A DNA stretch of 28,850 nucleotides from a virus. Location of the stretch: IMG/VR virus record IMGVR_UViG_3300004463_000602, positions 1 through 28,850 of that record; one strand, written 5' to 3'. A program made the translations under genes and the position numbers. Under the pieces are notes generated by a model that saw only the letters and a list, made by a program, of their open reading frames with translations, was not told where the DNA came from and did not search any database. Positions 26,353 to 28,850 of this stretch are shown piece by piece. Every line of letters begins with the position of its first letter. Position 1 is the first letter of the stretch.

Positions 26353-26450
26353 AGCGCTGTCCGCGTTGTAAGGAGCATAAGCCACTGTCAGTCCGCTGGC
26401 TCTGCACGCGATGTCATGGCCGCGTCCACGTAGAACTGAGGTCAGCATGA
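26349..26450 (+). CDS. Zinc-ribbon microprotein
   Basis: A 33-residue frame, ATG 26349 overlapping the hub stop and TGA overlapping the next ATG. It has two CPRC/CTRC pairs separated by 15 residues, the classic zinc-ribbon layout, plus a basic surface (Lys, Arg, His). The four-base overlaps at both ends argue for real translation. Such tiny ribbons often bind nucleic acid or a protein partner; in a tail-gene block its job is unknown. Confidence 0.6.
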   Translation: MKRCPRCKEHKPLSVRWLCTRCHGRVHVELRSA

Positions 26451-27064
26451 CCCGCAACATCGGCGAGCCATCCATCTCCAAGGAGCAGGGATCTCAGGAC
26501 TTCGGGATCCGGCAGCTCTTCCGCCGACCGGCTCCCGTCTCCTCCGGGGACTTGATTCAGTACTTCCGCGCCTATCGCTACGTCTCGAACATCGTCCGCT
26601 CGAGCGGTGGCTCGAGGACGCTCGTGCTCTGGGACTTCTGGGAATACTGCGACACGGATGTCTTCTCTCCTCTGGATGGGACCGGGAATCCCCCCGATCC
26701 GGGCGTCGATCAGCTCCAGGAGGTAGTGCTCGAAGCGGCCGGCCGCTACACCATCTACTTCGGCGCGCGCGCATTCCCCGTGGCGAACGGTTCCGTGGAG
26801 CTTGCGATGCACGACGATGACTCCACCTGGGGCGAGCCAGATGTTGTCTACCACGTGGCGAACACGGCCTATGGGGGAGGGTTCATGGTGCTTCAGGTCG
26901 ATCGCGTGTACCCGATCGCGGACCCAGCGGGAGGAACGCCCGCCACCCCCATCATCGCCTTTACCGTGGCTCAGATAACGGGCTCGAACATGATCTTCAA
27001 CCCTCTCTGGATGGAGATCCAGTACGAGCCAAACGTCAACTTCTGCGAGCCGGGATCTTCATAA
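26447..27064 (+). CDS. Tail-region protein of unknown function
   Basis: A 205-residue protein from ATG 26447. It has an N-terminal polar section with Gln/Phe/Arg, then strands such as RTLVLWDFWEYCDT, YTIYFGARAFPV and GGFMVLQVDRVYPI, suggesting a beta-sandwich. Trp, Tyr and acidic residues are frequent (FWEYCDTD, HDDDSTWGEPD), which would suit carbohydrate binding or metal sites. No known family is recognised. It follows the hub, so it may be a tail-tip receptor-binding or adhesion component. It has no export signal or membrane span. Confidence 0.5.
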   Translation: MTRNIGEPSISKEQGSQDFGIRQLFRRPAPVSSGDLIQYFRAYRYVSNIVRSSGGSRTLVLWDFWEYCDTDVFSPLDGTGNPPDPGVDQLQEVVLEAAGRYTIYFGARAFPVANGSVELAMHDDDSTWGEPDVVYHVANTAYGGGFMVLQVDRVYPIADPAGGTPATPIIAFTVAQITGSNMIFNPLWMEIQYEPNVNFCEPGSS

Positions 27065-27096
27065 GTGGATCACGGGAATCGAGAAAAGGGGAAGGG

Positions 27097-27276
27097 GTGT
27101 CACGAAAGCCACCGTGGAGACTGCGGCTCTCCCGAGATCTTGTGCTCTTCACAGTTGGCCTTATAGGTGTTCTGCATGAGACGCTCTTCTACCAGGCTGG
27201 GGAAAGGCCGAGCCTGCTCATCATGTTCGCGGCCATGATGGGGCTTCCCTTGTATCTGAACAGGAACGGGAAGTGA
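27097..27276 (+). CDS. Small two-span membrane protein
   Basis: A 59-residue protein, too short to be an obvious gene but with a good ribosome binding site (AAAAGGGG) about six bases before GTG 27097. A basic N-terminus (SRKPPWRLRLSRD) precedes the first hydrophobic segment (LVLFTVGLIGVLHE), and a second segment (LLIMFAAMMGLPLYL) ends in NRNGK. The pattern recalls small membrane proteins common near the ends of late operons in actinophages. Its stop overlaps the next GTG. It could be a holin or a partner of one. Confidence 0.6.
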   Translation: MSRKPPWRLRLSRDLVLFTVGLIGVLHETLFYQAGERPSLLIMFAAMMGLPLYLNRNGK

Positions 27277-27587
27277 AGTCCTTCTTCGTTCGCAACAAGG
27301 GGGTCATCAGCTATCTCGTGGTGGTGATCGCAGCAGTAGTAGCTGTCGACCTCCATCACACGCTCACTACCAACGAGCTTCGTGACAACGCACGTATGAC
27401 CTGTGTGGCGCTGGAGGAGGTTACCGAGAACCAGGAGTTCGTGATGACCACGCTTACCTACATCATCGCGCGACAATCAGCGATTGATCCGACCCCGGAA
27501 CTTCTAGACCGGCTCGGGGAGATCGCCGCTCGTATCCAAAGACTTCCGAAGTACGATTGCCGCTCCGATTTGAGGCAGGTGAGATGA
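27273..27587 (+). CDS. Single-span membrane protein with an external helical domain
   Basis: A 104-residue protein from GTG 27273. Residues 12-26 are a hydrophobic span (ISYLVVVIAAVVAVD) after a short basic N-terminus, giving a signal-anchor with the C-terminus outside. The outer part is helical with two Cys (about residues 44 and 95) that could form a disulfide. It is flanked by other membrane or exported genes with four-base overlaps. The layout is that of spanin-like or holin-regulating proteins, but no family is recognised. Confidence 0.55.
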   Translation: MKSFFVRNKGVISYLVVVIAAVVAVDLHHTLTTNELRDNARMTCVALEEVTENQEFVMTTLTYIIARQSAIDPTPELLDRLGEIAARIQRLPKYDCRSDLRQVR

Positions 27588-27994
27588 AGGCTGCACTGGT
27601 TGTCGCCGTCCTCTCCGTGCTCGCCTTCGCTGCCGGCTCCAGGTCACAGCCGAGCGCTCCTTCCTGTGGCCCTGCCGGGGCTGCTCAGGGCTTTGCCACC
27701 ATTCGTCCCTTCCCTGCCAATGCTGCCGGGCGCATCCAAGGATCCTTCAGCCGCAATCCCTTCTTCTTCATCCGGCGCTTCAACTGCAAGGGGCGTGGAG
27801 TCGAGGTTCGCCATATCGCCCTCGGCGTCTATGACGTTCGCTTCCCCGGTCTTCGCCCACGAGCTATCTCCGGCGTTGCCCTCACAGAGGGAGCGGTGAG
27901 CGCAGCCATGCAGCCACTCTCTGACATCGTGCGAGTTCGTCTGTTCAACGGGAAACGACCAGTAGACGGCGCATTCAGCGTCGTCGTGTACTAA
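27584..27994 (+). CDS. Exported protein with signal peptide
   Basis: A 136-residue protein from ATG 27584 (ATGA overlap). The first 20 residues are a short, clear signal peptide (KAALVVAVLSVLAFAAGS) with likely cleavage in the Ser/Ala-rich area near residue 20. The mature part is basic and beta-rich, with two Cys (about 28 and 68) and no recognised domain. No lipobox is seen, so it is probably free or envelope-associated. In this end-of-operon block it may help lysis or exclude other phages. Confidence 0.55.
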   Translation: MKAALVVAVLSVLAFAAGSRSQPSAPSCGPAGAAQGFATIRPFPANAAGRIQGSFSRNPFFFIRRFNCKGRGVEVRHIALGVYDVRFPGLRPRAISGVALTEGAVSAAMQPLSDIVRVRLFNGKRPVDGAFSVVVY

Positions 27995-28003
27995 GGAGGA
28001 CAG

Positions 28004-28291
28004 TTGACCGACCTCGAGATGTGGTCCCTGCTTGTCGGGGCTCTCATGCCACCGCTGGTTGCACTGGTCATGCAGCCACGCTGGCCCAACTGGTTCAGGG
28101 CGGCGGTGGGAGTCGCATCCTCCATCGTCGCCGGAGCGGTTACCACCTACCTCGTGCTCGAGGACGCCCTCTGGGAGCAGGGCATGGTCCACGCCATCCT
28201 GCTCGTGGCAGTCGCTTCCTGGGGCAGCTACCGCAACTTCTGGAAGCCGACCACGGTAGCTCCCGTCATCGAGACGAAGACGGCGATCTAG
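28004..28291 (+). CDS. Multi-span membrane protein, holin candidate
   Basis: A 95-residue protein from TTG 28004 behind AAGGAGG, a strong ribosome binding site. Three hydrophobic segments (about residues 7-23, 31-50 and 61-74) with short charged loops and a polar C-terminus (YRNFWKPTTVAPVIETKTAI) give the size and topology of a class I holin, and it ends the late transcript before a strong terminator. Holin is an inference from size and topology only, and the lysin at 4953 is far away. Confidence 0.6.
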   Translation: MTDLEMWSLLVGALMPPLVALVMQPRWPNWFRAAVGVASSIVAGAVTTYLVLEDALWEQGMVHAILLVAVASWGSYRNFWKPTTVAPVIETKTAI

Positions 28292-28295
28292 AAAG

Positions 28296-28331
28296 AGGAA
28301 AGGCCCGGGATATGGGCACCGGGCCTTTCCT
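28296..28331 (+). terminator. Rho-independent terminator
   Basis: A perfect 13-bp GC-rich stem (AGGAAAGGCCCGG, 28296-28308, with CCGGGCCTTTCCT, 28319-28331) around a ten-base loop, followed by TT. The left arm carries a purine run opposite the pyrimidine run, so it may stop transcripts from both sides. It stands between the last + strand gene and the facing - strand gene. Confidence 0.85.
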
Positions 28332-28359
28332 TTACCACGAGAGGATCGAACGAGCTGAG

Positions 28360-28380
28360 TATAGACCGTTGCGGTCTATA
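28360..28380. other. 9-bp dyad overlapping the stop of the - strand gene
   Basis: TATAGACCG and CGGTCTATA flank TTG. The repeat runs into the stop codon of the zinc-finger gene (28376-28378). It is AT-flanked, unlike its surroundings, and has no T-run, so it could be an operator, an mRNA-stabilising end, or part of the terminator area. Confidence 0.5.
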
Positions 28381-28681
28381 TATCAACTCCGTTGAGAAAC
28401 GCCCTCTTCTTGACCTCGGCCATGATCTCGTTCTGCTGTTCCTTGCTCATGTCAGGCTGGCGGAAAGAGGAGGGGTTGGCCTGTCTGCGGTAGCGCTTCG
28501 GGCGCAGGTTCGGATGTGCCTCCCTGCGGTGCTGAGCGGCCTTCTCCCGCCCTTCAACGGAGGAGCCGGTAAAGGACCACTCCGGACAGAAGCAGCAGCG
28601 CTCGACCACGGGAAGCGCGTTCCAGCGCGCGAGCTCACGCTCTCGGTACTCGGCCGCTGAGAAGCCGCGTGTCTCGCTCAC
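28376..28681 (-). CDS. C2H2-type zinc-finger protein
   Basis: A 101-residue protein on the - strand, starting at GTG (28679-28681) with GAGAGAA about eight bases upstream. Cys29 and Cys32 (CCFC) and His51 and His56 (QHRREAH) give a C2H2 zinc site with a 19-residue loop. The C-terminal half is basic and helical (Arg/Lys/Gln-rich), suited to bind DNA or RNA. It is the first gene of the opposite strand and faces the late operon, so it may belong to the early or regulatory arm. Its function is not known. Confidence 0.65.
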   Translation of the reverse strand: MSETRGFSAAEYRERELARWNALPVVERCCFCPEWSFTGSSVEGREKAAQHRREAHPNLRPKRYRRQANPSSFRQPDMSKEQQNEIMAEVKKRAFLNGVDI

Positions 28682-28712
28682 TGTGGGTTCTCTCGCCGAT
28701 TCGAGGTCGGGC

Positions 28713-28787
28713 TCACCGTGTCACCGCCAGGCAGAAGATGAGCGCACCAACGACGGCGAGCGCGAAGAAGAACTCAGCCACGGTCAC
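28713..28787 (-). CDS. Micro membrane peptide (possible)
   Basis: A 24-residue frame on the - strand, almost wholly one hydrophobic helix (AEFFFALAVVGALIFCLAV) with polar ends. It may start at GTG 28785-28787 or, with better spacing behind AGGGAA, at GTG 28779-28781. It lies 31 bases upstream of the zinc-finger gene start on the same strand. Composition strongly suggests a membrane span, but the length is small enough for chance. Confidence 0.35.
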   Translation of the reverse strand: MTVAEFFFALAVVGALIFCLAVTR

Positions 28788-28850
28788 TTCCCTGCACAGT
28801 CATTCCGAGGTCGAGTAGCCGCGGTCTCGGAGCGGGGCCTCCCACTTTCC

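Noticed and set aside
28800-28850. Partial - strand frame at the right edge (about 16 residues then TGA)
   Set aside because: It could be the end of a gene whose stop lies just upstream of the micro peptide, but 51 bases at the edge cannot separate it from chance.

Overview
The window reads as the virion-structure and assembly half of a long-tailed (siphovirus-type) dsDNA phage genome, or possibly a prophage. Evidence is a GC-rich sequence, almost every gene on the + strand, dense packing with 1-4 base start/stop overlaps, many GTG and some TTG starts, and a recognisable order of portal, capsid protease, major capsid, tail tube, head-tail connectors, tail chaperones, tape measure and tail-tip proteins. 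The protein families resemble those of phages of high-GC Gram-positive (actinobacterial) hosts; that host assignment is inference from family resemblance, not proven. No terminase, integrase, repressor, polymerase or tRNA is visible, so lifestyle cannot be judged.

Layout. 1-1056: tail of a cut gene and a beta-rich fibre/decoration-like protein. 1053-4792: a sugar cassette of four glycosyltransferase-like genes, two tiny genes and an NDP-sugar epimerase/dehydratase. 4807-7194: a three-domain lysin with an NlpC/P60 end, followed by small genes (DUF1508-like, single-span membrane peptide, DUF1360-like membrane protein). 7201-13989: head and tube module (portal, protease, another glycosyltransferase, major capsid protein, a second virion-like protein, probable major tail protein). 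14011-18845: a 930-residue collagen-like fibre, a small exported peptide, two accessory virion proteins and a sixth glycosyltransferase. 18842-26352: connectors, tail terminator, tail chaperones, tape measure and tail-tip proteins. 26349-28291: zinc-ribbon microprotein, an unknown protein and a run of membrane or exported small proteins that may serve lysis. 28296-28331: a strong terminator that closes the + strand block against - strand genes at 28376-28787.

How the genes may work together. The striking theme is sugar: six glycosyltransferase-like genes sit at three places, each next to a virion gene (fibre-like protein, capsid, collagen-like fibre), together with one sugar-nucleotide enzyme. 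The collagen-like fibre has Thr in the third position of most triplets, which makes it a natural O-glycosylation target. My leading hypothesis is a phage-encoded virion glycosylation system. A second theme is regulatory: four copies of the perfect 10-bp palindrome GTTACGTAAC occur in the first 10.7 kb, three inside genes and one just upstream of the capsid gene. Other notable items are a probable CTG start codon, an apparent internal start in the protease, a -1 frame extension linking the tail chaperones, and two genes without a Shine-Dalgarno that look leaderless.
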